A DNA stretch of 64,000 bases from the NCBI GenBank assembly GCA_014529385.2, contig CM043960.1:30290396-30354395 (forward strand). The letters run 5' to 3'. Positions 22,660 to 34,381 of the stretch are shown here, piece after piece (positions within the stretch are counted from its first letter, which is position 1; the number at the start of each line of letters is the position of its first letter). Below the pieces are notes generated by a model, which saw only the letters and a program-made list of their open reading frames with translations, ran no database searches and was not told where the DNA came from. The position numbers and the translations under genes are program-made. The stretch is from Adiantum capillus-veneris. Lineage: Eukaryota > Streptophyta > Polypodiopsida > Polypodiales > Pteridaceae.

Positions 22660-22693
22660 CCTAGCCTTGACTGTGTCGTCCCTTGACACTGTT

Positions 22694-22960
22694 TCATGGA
22701 ATGAAGTAGTCTTCAGGTTGACGGTTGTCGAAGCGGTCTTTAAGTGTTTGAAGAGCTTTTTGATATTGGATGTGCCGTTCTTTGTCAGAGACTTGCAAAA
22801 ATTGAGTAGTAACTCTATACTTTAGTTTTATGGCTGAATATCCGACAAACCTTGTAGTTAAATTGTTGATCACCGATCCAAAAATTTTTGTATGCCATGT
22901 GAAGAACCCGATGTAAAAGGCTTCTTCGAATGCCAACATATTGCTCGATGGCAATAACAT
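22694..22960 (-). pseudogene. Gy-3 C-terminal ORF, 88 codons
   Basis: It ends in YFIP-stop 34 bp before the purine tract. The C-terminal part resembles the peptide at 11434-11655. The N-terminal part (EEAFYIGFFTWHTKIFG) has no family match I know. It probably formed the tail of a longer element protein. Whether the first codon is a true start is unclear. Confidence 0.45.
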
Positions 22961-24076
22961 GCATCTGGCATAGAAGCCGTAAAGAACTTCTTATGAAGGT
23001 TGCCCACTTAAATCATACCACAAGCCTTGATTACCTTCTAAAAAGGACATCCACGGGGATCCCGCTTGTTCAGGCTCATGAAAAACTTGGATACATGTGA
23101 GCAGCATTTTGCAAATTTTAAAAGGTATAAAAGACTGTTGGCTAAGGTATAAAAGATGATGAGGCTGAGGTTTATTTATGAAAAGTATGTAGTAGGGAAA
23201 TGAGGATCTAAATTAGGGTCTAATACCCGGATGATCAAAGGAAAAAACTCAGTGCAAAAAAAGTGCCTTTGAGATAAGCGCATTATTGTAGTACTTATTA
23301 GCATGGGAATTATTAATAAGGTACTCAAGGGATTATTTGATGATAGATATGGAATTAAAAACGCAACAAATATGAGAGGGTAGCATAATGGAACATTGGT
23401 TTGCTTGATGTAGTCCACTCAAGGTGCATAGGTCGTAGGAAAAAGAGTGTCTGATGCATATGTTTGATGATGGGACATCCTATATGCATACATAGAAATG
23501 CACGGGAAACAATATGTTGTGCAAGAAATATTTTGAGGGTTTTTTTTAGAAAGATGGTTTAGCTATAAACTCACTTGACATGGCTTTGCAAGCTGGCACC
23601 CCTTTAAGAATGGTTATTGTTGTCGAGGATATGCGCTCTCATATTACCGTGCACTGTGCATGAATGTTGGACTTTACGACACTCCACCAATTGTAAGTTA
23701 ATAGACTTCGACTCTTATGCTCATCTCATCCCCCATGAGCGACATGACTTAGATACGCTGAACTCTTCCAGCTTGAGAGTAAGCCTAGTAACTACGACTC
23801 TTAGCACAGAGTTTATCATGGCTTGAAGCTTTTGGACTAATGCTTTGCTCATTTTATGGCTCAACAACCCGACTTCGACTATGCCAAAGAGTGTTTTTTG
23901 CACCCTCGCGACTTGAGTTTTTACATTCTTGTGCTTACTAGAAACATATCTTCAAGTAAAAGTAAGCTTGAATCCTCAAAAAGAGGATTAGTGAAGGACC
24001 AAGTTGGCATTGAAGGTTTCTTTTGCCATACCTATTTTATCTTCTTTGAATCTGCATTTGTGTTGGTTGGGTTATC
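22961..24076. other. Gy-3 internal sequence without recognisable coding
   Basis: No RT, RNase H or integrase motif in any frame. The part near 23190-23235 resembles 11700-11760 of the other Gy-3-type 3' end. Confidence 0.45.
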
Positions 24077-26668
24077 CTACTTTAACTGTGAAGACTCCAT
24101 TATCTGTTTGATTCTCCAATTAGGCATGTTGATAGGATTCTTTGATGTTGTTGTAGGATTGTCATTTGGATTTTGACTAGGAGCATTGGAAGACTTAGGA
24201 ATCCAAATCTCTTGATGACCTTTGTATCTTCTTTGTTGACTTTGCTTCACTCTAGGTCTTGTTGAGTTCTTGAGATCTTCATGCAAGTTTGGTGTAGTTG
24301 CAGTTGGCTTGTGGTTGATTGGTAGCCAAATCTTTGTATAACCTGTGTAGAATCCTTGTCCAAGAGGAAGATTCTTTGAGATCCATCTTCATTATGTATC
24401 CTCTTGAAGGTTGTGGTAGACTTTAGCATCTTTCGATGTTGTTCTATTGTATATCTGCTTCTTAGGTATCCTAGGATATTGTCCAGGTTGATACCTTGTG
24501 GGCCTTCTTTCTTGGGAGGGACTTGACATTACTTCATATGCCCGTACCTGAGGTTTTGGTATCCATATAGTACTTCTGCTCCTTTCAGCTCCATTGTGAT
24601 GCTGTCCATCCCATGTGTTTGTTTTTTGTGTTGATTTCCTGTCTATCATCCAAACTGGATCATTGACTTTGACTAGATTACTCTGAACAAAAACTTGCTT
24701 TACTTTCTTTTGATTTCTTGACTACTTGGGCTGATATATCTTTGCTTTTTTGGGTGTCTCCTTAGAGGTTTCAGTTAGGTCAGCAATTGACTTGAAGTTT
24801 TGAAAGCCTGACTTGTTAGAAGTATCTGATCCAAGAGGGTTCTTTGAAGTAGTGTCATATATTGTCACACCTTTCATGCTAATCAGTGGAAGGTCCACTT
24901 TGGATTTACCTTTGTTTGCAAGATTTGTCATTGATTCTTGTGACTTTTGCAACTCTAAATCTATATTAATGGTATCTCTATGTGTTGTTTGCTAATACTT
25001 GGGAAAGATAGTATCAACATTGTATCTTCTCTATAGGCCTTGTGTTGGTCTAACCACTAATGTCTAAGGATGACATCTAAAAGAATTTCTTTTGAAGGCT
25101 TTATTTGAAACTCTACCTTCTCTTCATGCTTTTGGGTGCTAAGAATAACAACCATATATTCTTCGCTCGCAGCCTTACCTAGCATTGCTTTACTGTTCTA
25201 TTTTCCTGGAGTGATCTTGAGTATTCTTTGGATGCTATCTACAACCATACTACACTTTGCTTCTTTATCCAATAGGGCATTGCATCTGACACTTGCTCCA
25301 TTTATACTACTGAGGACTATAGCTATTCTCATTGGAGGTTCTATTGAAGATTTCTATCCTTCTTTTGTCACGGTCTCATCTTGATCTAAATTTGTCTCTA
25401 TGAGGGTGGCCTAAGACTCTATTTTCCAAACTGACTTTCATCACTTTATTTGGTTGGAAATGTTTGGATATTTGTACTTTATATTGGTTCCTTGGTGTCT
25501 CCAATTTTGATCTTCTTTACTTCTTGTCTTGGTGGCATTCTCTGCTCAATAGCTTTTGTGGTTGCTCTTTGCTCTGTTTGATCTGCACTTCTTGATGCGT
25601 GATTTGCTTTAAGCTCTTCTGAGGTTAAGTCCAATGGAGATGAATCATCTTCGAAAAGATTTTCTTTGGCATCAATCTCCATTTTAACTGTTCTTGAGGA
25701 CTTGTGCCTTTGTCCACAAGTGACCAGTCTTTATCTTCATTGTTTGTTGTTTTTGATGACTCCGTCATGTTTGAACTCCGTATCTCCAACATCATCTGGG
25801 CCATTGGCATTCCCACTATGATGTCATCTGGTATATCCTTTGTTGTGATCATGTGAAAATTGGGTTGTGATGATCTGTGAACCTATTTGAATGGCGGTGG
25901 AGATGATTTCTTAGCATTCTGCTTGTTTGTCTCCAGATATGCTGACAAATTCAGGAGCATCGTCCAGCTGTGGTTGGCCATATTTTTTTCAAGTGCCAAA
26001 AGAAATGAGGTTCTTATTTAACTAAAAATCTAGCTTTACTTCACTTTACAGTTTTTCTTTGTTTTCACTGGTGATGTTGCACTTGATCTTCTCAAGATTT
26101 CTTTCTGTACTGATTGATTATGTTGTGGCAGTGTCCTTGGGTTGAACTTTTTCTACATTGGCTTTGTCTTTATCACCTGCTTCCATTGATGTTGACTCAT
26201 ATGATTGTGATACTGCACCTTTTTCTTGTAATTATTGAGCATTGTTTGCTTGCATTTGAGTAACTTCTGATCTTAGAAGATCCAATGTACTTTCTGGCAG
26301 AATCTGTCTCTTCGGAGGAGATTTTGGTGGTGACCTTTGTGTAGCTTTTTGAACTTTAGCTTCCATTGACTTGGACCTATCAATCACCTGTTCTAGTAAT
26401 GAGGCTTTACATCATCTTCAAATAGTCTTTGACTTCAAGTTTAACATCCGTAGCGGTTTGTACAAGGTCCAGAACCTATTGGTATTCATTGTTGCCTATA
26501 TCTTGATATGCATATGTAAGCTTGGTGACATGTAATTGCTTGAACACTATGAGATATATCGGCTTTTGGTTTTTTGTGGAGATCAACTAAAACTTTTGTC
26601 CTTGATGACTTTTTAGCATTTTTTTGCCAAGTTGAATCATGATACACAACACAGGTAAAGCAAATCAA
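24077..26668 (-). pseudogene. Gy-3 gag-like remnants
   Basis: A series of minus-strand open stretches (24077-24286, 24247-24429, 24392-24649, 24722-24952, 25479-25682, 25625-25852, 26486-26668) is rich in Gln, Ser, Lys, Thr and Asn. The ones at 24392-24649 and 24722-24952 are in the same frame, separated by a stop. A short motif recurs, W-I-P-K or a variant (TIWIPKPQ, EIWIPKSSN, RFGYQST). Position between leader and 3' end suggests gag, but I see no capsid domain or zinc knuckle, so the assignment is positional. Confidence 0.4.
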
Positions 26669-26878
26669 TTTAAGCTCCCTAGAAAAGTTTCACAAAGTTT
26701 GGATAAATCCTGCTCAATTTGTCAACAATTTTGTGTCCGTAGACTGTCTTTACAAAATTGGCCACAATTTTCACTTTAAAGATCCAACTTTTACCAAATT
26801 TGATGTCAGTGTTCAATACAACATGATAAATTTTTTAGTATGCTTGGTTGGCCAAAAACACCTGAAAATTGGAGAAAA

Positions 26879-26900
26879 GTAAATAATCGTGACTATTTAC
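26879..26900. repeat. Gy-3 leader palindrome, module 1
   Basis: A 22-bp imperfect palindrome, GTAAATAATCGTGACTATTT plus AC. Confidence 0.88.
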
Positions 26901-27154
26901 AATTATCAAATTTTAGCATATTTTTGACCATTTGAGTATACACACATGTTAAACACTTTAAATTAAGCCTCTGAGTCAAGTTTCACAAAATTTGAACAAG
27001 ATTTATCAAGCCAAACTTAATTTCTCAACAAACAGTACATTTTTTTCCAACTTTTTGGTTTGTTTTGTAATTTAAACTCTATGAGCCTTCATAATAGATG
27101 TTTGTAATCATGCATAGAGTCTTTGGTATCAATCTTGATCAATTTGAGCCAAAT

Positions 27155-27176
27155 GTAAATAATCGCGATTATTTAC
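27155..27176. repeat. Gy-3 leader palindrome, module 2 (perfect)
   Basis: A perfect 22-bp palindrome whose inner part is AAATAATCGCGATTATTT. Confidence 0.93.
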
Positions 27177-27427
27177 TTTTGGCCTAAAATGAACAATTTT
27201 TGCAATGGTCTTTTTGTGACATGTTTTAAGCCTCTGAGTCAAGTTTCACAAAAATTGAACAAGATTTATTTAGTCAAGTTCAATTTCTTGACAACAATCA
27301 GTACAGAGTTTAGTTTTTATCAAATTTTTGGTATGTTTTGTGATCCAAACTCTATGAGCCTTCACAAAATATGTTTGTAATCATGCATAGAGTCTTTGGT
27401 ATCAATCTTGATCAATTTGACCCAAAT

Positions 27428-27449
27428 GTAAATAATCACGATTATTTAC
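27428..27449. repeat. Gy-3 leader palindrome, module 3
   Basis: Same as module 2 except that the centre is TCACGA: one G-to-A transition at the central CG. Confidence 0.9.
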
Positions 27450-27757
27450 TTTTGGCCTAAAATAAACAATTTTTGCAAATTTTTCAATGGTCAGTCTTTT
27501 TGTGAATTGTTTTAAGCCTTTGAGTCAAGTTTACAAAATTTGACAAAGATTTATCAAGTCAAACTCAATTTCTCGACAATTAGTACAGACTTCAGTGTTT
27601 ATCAAGTCAAACTCAATTTCTCGACAATTAGTACAGACTTCAGTGTTTATGAAGTTTTTGGTCTATTTTGTGATTCAAACTCTATGAGCCTTCACAAAAG
27701 ATGTTTCTAATCATGCATAGAGTCTCTGGTATCAATCTTGATCAATTTGAGCTAAAT

Positions 27758-27779
27758 GTAAATAATCACGATTATTTAC
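27758..27779. repeat. Gy-3 leader palindrome, module 4
   Basis: Identical to module 3 over the 22 bp (centre TCACGA). Confidence 0.9.
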
Positions 27780-28447
27780 TTTTGGCCTAAAATGAACAAC
27801 TTTTTGCGATTTTTCAATAGTCAATCTTTTTGTGACATGTTTTGAGCTCTAAGTCAAGTCAAAACTAAATTTGACCTTAGTTCTCAAGAAAATGTAAATA
27901 ATCTGAGTTTTTGCCAACTCTTGAAAACTTACCTCAAATGGATCCTTATGCTTACCCACTGGTTCATACAGCTTTTATAAGCACAATCTCCATCCAATTT
28001 CAGTGGTTGACAGTCTTTTGATGTTGTTTCAAGCCGTAGACATGAAATTCTGTAACTTCACATAAACAACTCATATATGATTCTGTTGGAGTGAGCAATG
28101 ATTTGAGATCCATCTTGGGTTCTACTTATTCTACTCCTAGGTTCTGCAACAATTGGGTTATGGAAGGTGTCACAGACACTTGTTTTTGTGTTTTTATGGT
28201 TTCCTAAGCATTGATCTTAAGACTTTTCTTGTCCATCAACCATTCTCAAAATCGCAACCTAATCCTACAAGGTACTTAGCAAGTACAATCTATTCCCAAA
28301 CTACCTCTACACAGCAAAAGACAACACTTTTAAGCTATGCGGTTTTAAAGGGAAAGTTTAACTCTAGGTGATCCTAGAGGAAGAGTAGAAACTAAGGTTT
28401 TTGAGGGTACCAAAGCACAAAGTAGCATATACATAAGTTTAGTTAGC

Positions 28448-28975
28448 ATGGATGACAATAATAAGGAGAGTAGAATGAATATTGACAGCTTTGATTTTGC
28501 ACATGAAGGTGCTATTGATGATGCCCCAATGTTTGTGAACTATCTTGTTACTAGGTTGCAACAAGCTGAGAGCAACCAGGCCTTGAAAGCTGAACTTACT
28601 CAACAACTTCGTGCTTATGGGATCTCCCTACCTCTCCCAAGGCTCAACAAGAAGATCTCTCCAATAAGAGAAGAGGAGGAATCCAATGAACAAGAAATAA
28701 GTGAATCTCCAAATTCCTTTGAAGATGTGGCTCCACAAAGACGACAGTCTCGACGATCCCCAACTCCTCCCAAGAGGAAAAGATCATCATATAGTCCTTC
28801 TCCTCATCACCCTGAAAGGGAAGAGGGGGAACAAAGGAAGAAAAAGGCAAGAAAGAGGTCACCCTCTTCTTCTTCTTCATCACCTTCCTCCTCTTCTAAT
28901 GAAAGCAGCGGCTATTCTCCTAGAGAATACAAGAGGAGAGGAAATCACAAATCTTATCCTTCTTGGAAAATGTGA
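28448..28975 (+). pseudogene. Gy-4 gag N-terminal part with Arg/Ser-rich domain
   Basis: The ORF starts at an ATG (MDDNNKESRMNIDSFDF) and has 175 codons. Residues 1-75 are acidic and helical. Residues about 95-165 are dense in Arg, Ser, Pro and Lys (RRSPTPPKRKRSSYSPSP, then a Ser run), like an SR-type domain. The sequence then stops near SYPSWKM, and the capsid domain reappears at 32.2 kb. Assignment to Gy-4 gag rests on strand, order and the Lys-rich join to KKFKEGRKSIS. It could also be a captured host fragment. Confidence 0.5.
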
Positions 28976-29652
28976 GGTTCCCACCCCATTACCATATCCA
29001 TTTGGAAAAAGGAGGGTACCTGACAGGTCGCTAGGCCCTAATCGATTGAGAAAAGCATAGTCAGATATACAAGATTTTTGATGGACAGACTCTTATCATC
29101 AAGTAACTTGAGTCGAAGCCATTGAAAATGGATCCTACCCCTATCTCGCAGGGAAAGCATGAACTAACACAATATTGTGATGTTCCTAGTTCTCACCTTC
29201 CAAAAGAGAGAAACCCCAAATGCCTTTTTCCCCATAATTTTCAGAGGCACGTACAGTTGGGACTTCTCGACTCTTGGCACAATGAGTCTCTAGTTTCGCT
29301 TCTTCTATCAATGAGGAGTGGAGAGTTTTTCAACTAATTGAGACCACCTATCCTTGACTAGCAACCTGAGCCAGTCCCCACTTTCCGCCCCCACACTCAC
29401 ACTTTGTTTTGCTTGTTTTCTAATTACGACCACATGATTGTTCATACACGAAGTTCCTTTTTATGATTTCCATCACAAGTTCGTAAAGACAACCCTTCAA
29501 CCATTATCAAATCGGCACCAAGACAATCTTTCCTAGAAGAAAAACAACATACGACTCTTCTTCATTTAAATATCCAAATCCCAAGAGTTCACTCCTCTTG
29601 GAGAGAGTTTATAGCCCCTCGTGTCTTTAGTGGCCCATACAGCTAAATTGTC

Positions 29653-29751
29653 GTGCAACTTGGGTACAAACCCACAGTGACTAACTTGCAACCTGGGCAC
29701 CAACCCGCAAGTATTATCTTGCATTCTGGGCATCAACCTGCAAGATGTGTG
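29653..29751. repeat. Three-unit minisatellite (about 33 bp) between inverted arms
   Basis: Units GCAACTTGGGTACAAACCCA, GCAACCTGGGCACCAACCCG and GCATTCTGGGCATCAACCTG recur at about 33-bp steps. Imperfect inverted arms of about 40 bp flank the block at 29536-29577 and 29829-29869 (shared TTTAAATGAAGAAGA). Confidence 0.7.
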
Positions 29752-30689
29752 CAATCATATGCACTGTTTTAGCGTTCACTCCGCTAAGCTCTCCTCCCTG
29801 GATATCAAAGGGAGTTTTCACTATATCAGTATGGATTTTTAAATGAAGAAGATTCTAGAGTTCTTCTACTAGGCAAACATTCCTTTCCTATGAGAAAACA
29901 GACTACTTTCTAAATAGTCTTTCCCTATTAATACAACTTAAGAAAATGAACAAGTTCAATTGATGTGGTTTCAAATTGGGAATGACCCCATGTTTAGGTA
30001 GTTTTCCCCTTCCTATTAACTCATGATGCAAGGAATAAAAAGAAATTTCCTACCTGTTCATGAGCAATAACGTCACTTCGTGGGATAAGTGGCACATCCT
30101 CATTCATTGGGGCATTACCTTTGCCTTTACCATCACTGGTTTCGGCTTTGTGATCGTGTGATCCACCATAGTGAGTTCTTTGGGGTGCATGTCTCACTAC
30201 TTGGGTTAGAAAACTCCAAAGAACGGAAGGCTATGTGTGATGAACCATTTTCCACACCAATAATGAGTAACATTCACAAGTATTATGAGAAGGAGTAAAC
30301 CTAATCTTACCCATAACAATGAGCTATTTGAGACAACTTCTACGTCTAGGGAAGTGCAAGCTCTCAAGAACTTAAGATGGTGATTCATGCCATAACCTCC
30401 CTCAAGTAGAGAATTGACTTGGGTTATGGATAACCACACATACTTGCATAAAACTTTCATAGAAAAGAGGAAAAAAATAACTTCACATAACTAAGTATTT
30501 CAAGAGAGGATTATGGTTAGAGAAGATCAATCAACATGCTAATTAGGCTTAAGTGAATTAGAGAAGGAAAATTCTTTCCCTATAATTTATGTTTCTAATG
30601 ATACATAAGAAGAGGTTAATTCTTCTTAATCTAGACACTTAATTATGAGTGAAAGAAAAGACTATAATCTCCTTATAAATACTTTATAG

Positions 30690-31250
30690 GATTACCATAA
30701 CCAAGCATGCATAATCCTCTTGTACTCATCATAAGCTTACCATAACAAGCATCTACCATATGCAATATGAGGTCATATTCTTGCATCAATTAGGTACATC
30801 AATTTAATGTACAAAGAAAGATTATAACCATGCATAGACTAGGGCAGAAAGAGAAGTCAATTCAACTTTACTATGCATAGATTATGTGCAATTTGATTAG
30901 TGCAATAGGAGACCCTAATCATGCATCACTTTAATGTACAAAGAAGATTACAATCGTGCATCAATTTTAGTGCAAAAGAGATCGATTTTGCCCTTATTAT
31001 GCATCAAATTAATGAACAAAAGTAGATCAATTTCTAAAAAATGTGCATTAATTTCTATGAAAACCAAGGGTTTAATTTCACTTTGATTATGCTACAATTA
31101 AGTGCACAAAGGAAAAAAGAACAAAATTCATTACTATGCACTAATATGCATGAGTGAAAAAGAAACAGCTCATCACCGAGATGTATTTCTATGCATCAAT
31201 CAAGAGAGCAATTTAACTTTACTATGCATTATTATGCATAAATCAAGAGA
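30690..31250. repeat. Degenerate AT-rich tandem repeats
   Basis: Variants of ATGCATCAATTTAATGTACA and AAGAAAGATTATAA recur every 50-70 bp with heavy divergence. No ORF. Confidence 0.5.
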
Positions 31251-31517
31251 ATTGAATCTCCTTGAGAGATTAAGGTTTCATAATTCTCCTTAATCCAACA
31301 AGAGAGGGTGTGATCAATAGATGAGAGGCTATTGACATTCACACACACATTGAGAGACACTATGGAATATAAATTGTTGTAACCAGCTAGCATAGAGCAG
31401 TACTAGGATAGGCTCGACATAGGACCTCTAGAGAAAAGAGGCTATGGAGAAATAGGATTAGAATAACTTGAAATATCTATTTCCACAAGGGAGTTAGCGC
31501 TAGTTTTTTCCTATCTT

Positions 31518-31860
31518 GAGGGGGGGTGTGGTGGCCTAGTCCATACTCTCTAGCCCATACCTAACCACACCTCACTAGCCTCCCCATGCTACACCTCTCT
31601 AGTCCATACTTAGCCTCCATGCCACACTCCCACACTTGACCCAACACTTGGCACAAGACTACCTATGTGCATGACCCATGGCCACACATGATGGGGATAC
31701 ATGACCATGCATGCACACCCATGACCATGCATACCCATACATGCACATGCACATCTATGCCATACACATACCTTAGGAATTTGTGAACCTTAGGCTAACT
31801 TGATCTATACTAACCCAATTTAAATTCTGAAACTTGCTAACTCGAGACAAACCTGTAGGT
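31518..31860 (+). repeat. Purine tract and LTR-like sequence of an unidentified element
   Basis: CTTGAGGGGGGGTG is followed by TGTGGTGGCCTAG, the arrangement of a purine tract and the start of a plus-strand 3' LTR. The following 330 bp contain CATGCACACCCATGACCATG-like short repeats. No partner LTR or target duplication was found. Confidence 0.4.
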
Positions 31861-32156
31861 GACAGACACAATTAACTACCATAAATAGCAGCCTCTGACG
31901 TCTGGATCCTATTTTTTTGGAAATCTGGGTCGGTGCACAGTTGACTAGCCAGTCGATCCTAGACCATTCTGGGGGTCAAAAACTTTCTATTTTTGGAAAT
32001 TTTTCACAAAAATTGAATTTGACTAGAATTAAAAGTTCTGCAAGGATCACAACGCAAAAATGATATCTGATTATTGAAACCTGATAAAAATAGCATCTTT
32101 TGCCAAACTGATGTTTAGGCTTAAAATTTTACATAGGTAACCCTCTTCTAGGGGAA

Positions 32157-32888
32157 GTGGAGACCTTACAAAAAAGGTCCCACAAGCTTAAGAAGTTCAA
32201 AGAGGGACGAAAGAGTATCTCTTTTCTCATCTATGATGGCACCTTTGGTGCTACTGACAAAGTATTGGCCTTTATCCAGCAAGTTGATGTGGCCTTTGGA
32301 GAAGACGAGGACTTCACTGAATCCTTCAAGCTATGTCATGTAGCTATGCAATTTCAAAAATTTGCTTGTCAATGGTGGGCTAGCCTTTGTGATAGCGATG
32401 AAGCTCCAAAAACATGGAAGACCCTACAAGTTTCCATCATGAAGAAATTCCTTGCAAGCGACACCAAAGATAAAGTGCTCACCAAATGGCAGAGTTTGAA
32501 GCTACTCTCCAACGAGACTATCCACAAATATGTGGACAAGTTTTGGGATTTGCATTTCAAAGCTATATTCTTTCAAAACATAGACTTTGCTGAGCAAAAG
32601 CAACAATTTTGTGCGAGATTACCTGAAGAAATGGCCGAGTATGTCAACTCCCAATGGCCTAGCTCTATCACTGAAGTCATCCACCACACTATGGTTGCAT
32701 CTCAAATCAATTTCCAACAAGGGGCTTAAAGGAATGTCAAGCCCATGGAAAACAAAGATCAAAATGATGCAAAGGGGAAGAACAATGCTCAAAGCTCTTC
32801 CTAAGGCAATTCCAACAACAATAACAATAATAACAACAACAAGATCAAGGAGAAACGAGTTTACAAAGGTAAAACAAACTCTCTCTTG
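32157..32888 (+). pseudogene. Gy-4 gag capsid domain
   Basis: 191 codons open from 32157, without an ATG at the start, in keeping with an interrupted reading frame. ISFLIYDGTFGATDKVLAFIQQ, FQKFACQWWASL, KKFLASDTKDKVLTKWQSLK and FCARLPEEMAEYV are hallmarks of the plant gypsy gag domain. The frame then shifts, and an Asn/Thr-rich low-complexity segment follows before the zinc knuckle. Confidence 0.8.
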
Positions 32889-32912
32889 AAGAGCTAGAGG
32901 CTTTTTGCAAAT

Positions 32913-33645
32913 AGCACAAATACTTGAAGTGTGGGGAGCGAGGACATGGTTATCATTCTTTCCCCAAAAGAAATGCTTGCAAGGAGACTCCTAGAGCTTC
33001 CATGGTCAAAGCTCCAAAAGAGGATGCTCATTGCAAAGGGTCATCCCTTTCCTATGCTTGGGGAAAGGTGAGGGAGCATGATACCTTCATCTTTTTTGGC
33101 TCTACTCACAACTCCATATCAATGGAGTTGGCCACTAAGCTGGGCATTCAATCTTTTGAGATGGGAGATATTGTAACTTCTAATGGAGCTTTCAAGGGAT
33201 AGCAAGCCTCTATTACTCCCTTGATTGGGAAGTTGAGGCTTCATGTCCAAAGCTACGTCGACAAAGAAGAATTTTTCATCTCTCCTCTTCAACAGAGGAT
33301 GTTATCCCATGGGCACCATGGTTCAACCACATGGCTGCCAACATGAAGTTCCCTAAAAGGAGAATCTACTTCACCTACATGAAAAAGAGCATGTATATAG
33401 ATGCTAATGAGTCCGATTGTACTATACCACTTGTAAATTCACCTGCTTTTGACAAGTCAATGAAAAGCTCGGTTTTCTCGTACATGACTTTTGCCAAAGA
33501 GTCTCTAAATGATGCTAATGTTTTAACAAAACAAAATGGTAGGAATCGAGAAGAATTAGACTTGTCTAATTTTCTAAAGAGGTATTTATCGATGAAATCC
33601 CTATGTAGTTACCTCCAAAATGAGAGGATGATGACCAAAGGATAG
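32913..33645 (+). pseudogene. Gy-4 zinc knuckle and damaged protease
   Basis: KCGERGHGYHSF keeps one Cys, the His and the GH of a CCHC knuckle. FIFFGSTHNSISMELATKLGIQ is the retropepsin active-site region. The expected D-S-G is gone (FFGST), so the protease would be inactive. The following 104-codon ORF (33331-33645) covers the protease-RT linker. Confidence 0.7.
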
Positions 33646-33716
33646 AGCTTCTACCTGGGAGCTCACCACTTAATAGACCTCCTTATAGAGTTTCACAAGC
33701 TCAACAAGAGGAGATA

Positions 33717-34381
33717 ATGAGGCAAGTGCATGAGCTAGTAGAAAAGGGGATGGTGAGGCCTAGATCCTCTACCTTTTGTTCACTAGTCCTACTAGTGCAA
33801 AAGAAAGATGGCACATATTGTATGTGTGTCAACTATAAAGCACTAAACTGGATCACTATCAAAAGTAGATTTCCTGTACCGTGGGTAGAAGATCTGTTTG
33901 ATAACCTACAAGGCTCTACCTACTTCAATAGGATTGACCTAAAAAGTGGCTACCAACAAATAAGGATAGTGAATAAAGATATTGTAAAGACTGCTTTTTG
34001 CACAAATTTGGTCTTTATGAATATCTTATCATGCCTTTTGGCTTGACAAATGCTCCAGCCACATTCAACCGCCTAATGGAGAAATTTTAAAGGTCCTATC
34101 GCAAGTTCACCGGATTATTCCTTGATGATATCATCATCTACTCCAATTATCTTGAGGTGCATAAGCAACATCTCCAAGTAATATTTCAAGATTTGAAGGA
34201 GAATAAACTTTTCATTAACCAAAAGAAGAATGCATTTTTCCTTCAAGAGATTCAATACTTAGGTCACATTATCTCTCAAGATGGTATCCGTATGGATTCA
34301 TCAAAGTTAGAGGTAATAAAAGGATGGCCTAATCCAAGGAATCTACATGAGGTACGAAGCTTTATCGGTATGTGTGCATAC
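33717..34381 (+). pseudogene. Gy-4 reverse transcriptase, first half
   Basis: HELVEKGMVRPRSSTFCSLV, VQKKDGTYCMCVNYKALN, LDLKSGYQQIRI-like FNRIDLKSGYQQIRI, then after a frameshift at about 34020 [16 protein letters not shown], a stop at 34088, FLDDIIIYS (catalytic DD) and YLGHIISQDGI. The last residues, RSFIGMCAY, are cut by Co-1 and continue as YIRFIAKFSQ at 40034. Confidence 0.9.
34377..34381. repeat. Target site duplication of Co-1, left (CATAC)
   Basis: CATAC directly precedes the LTR and recurs after the other LTR at 40029-40033. Confidence 0.95.

Larger units (their letters stand above)
21025..28382 (-). mobile_element. Gy-3: composite LTR element without recognisable polymerase
   Basis: Read on the minus strand from the right: a leader cut off about 60 bp before the primer site (28382-26700), gag-like Gln/Ser/Lys-rich remnants, a short C-terminal ORF, a purine tract, one LTR, then a decayed primer site and a second leader. 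This LTR-internal-LTR style overlap is what unequal recombination between tandem elements leaves. No RT, RNase H or integrase motif is seen anywhere in it, so it resembles a large non-autonomous derivative (LARD) or a deleted element. Confidence 0.65.
26700..28382 (-). other. Gy-3 leader, copy 2, with four tandem modules
   Basis: Four modules of about 275-330 bp. Each has, in order on the plus strand, an inverted repeat ACTCTATG...CATAGAGT (less clear in the first), TTGATCAA, then the 22-bp palindrome. It is truncated at 28382, where homology with leader copy 1 stops at GATCCTAGAGGAAG. Confidence 0.85.
28976..32156. other. 3.1-kb insert splitting Gy-4 gag; no gene recognised
   Basis: The stretch is AT-rich and has no convincing ORF. 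It contains a 33-bp minisatellite with inverted flanks (29536-29869), degenerate TGCATCAATTTAATGTACAAAG repeats (about 30690-31250), and at 31518 a purine tract followed by an LTR-like TGTGGTGG start. At least one other LTR element probably contributed. Confidence 0.45.
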
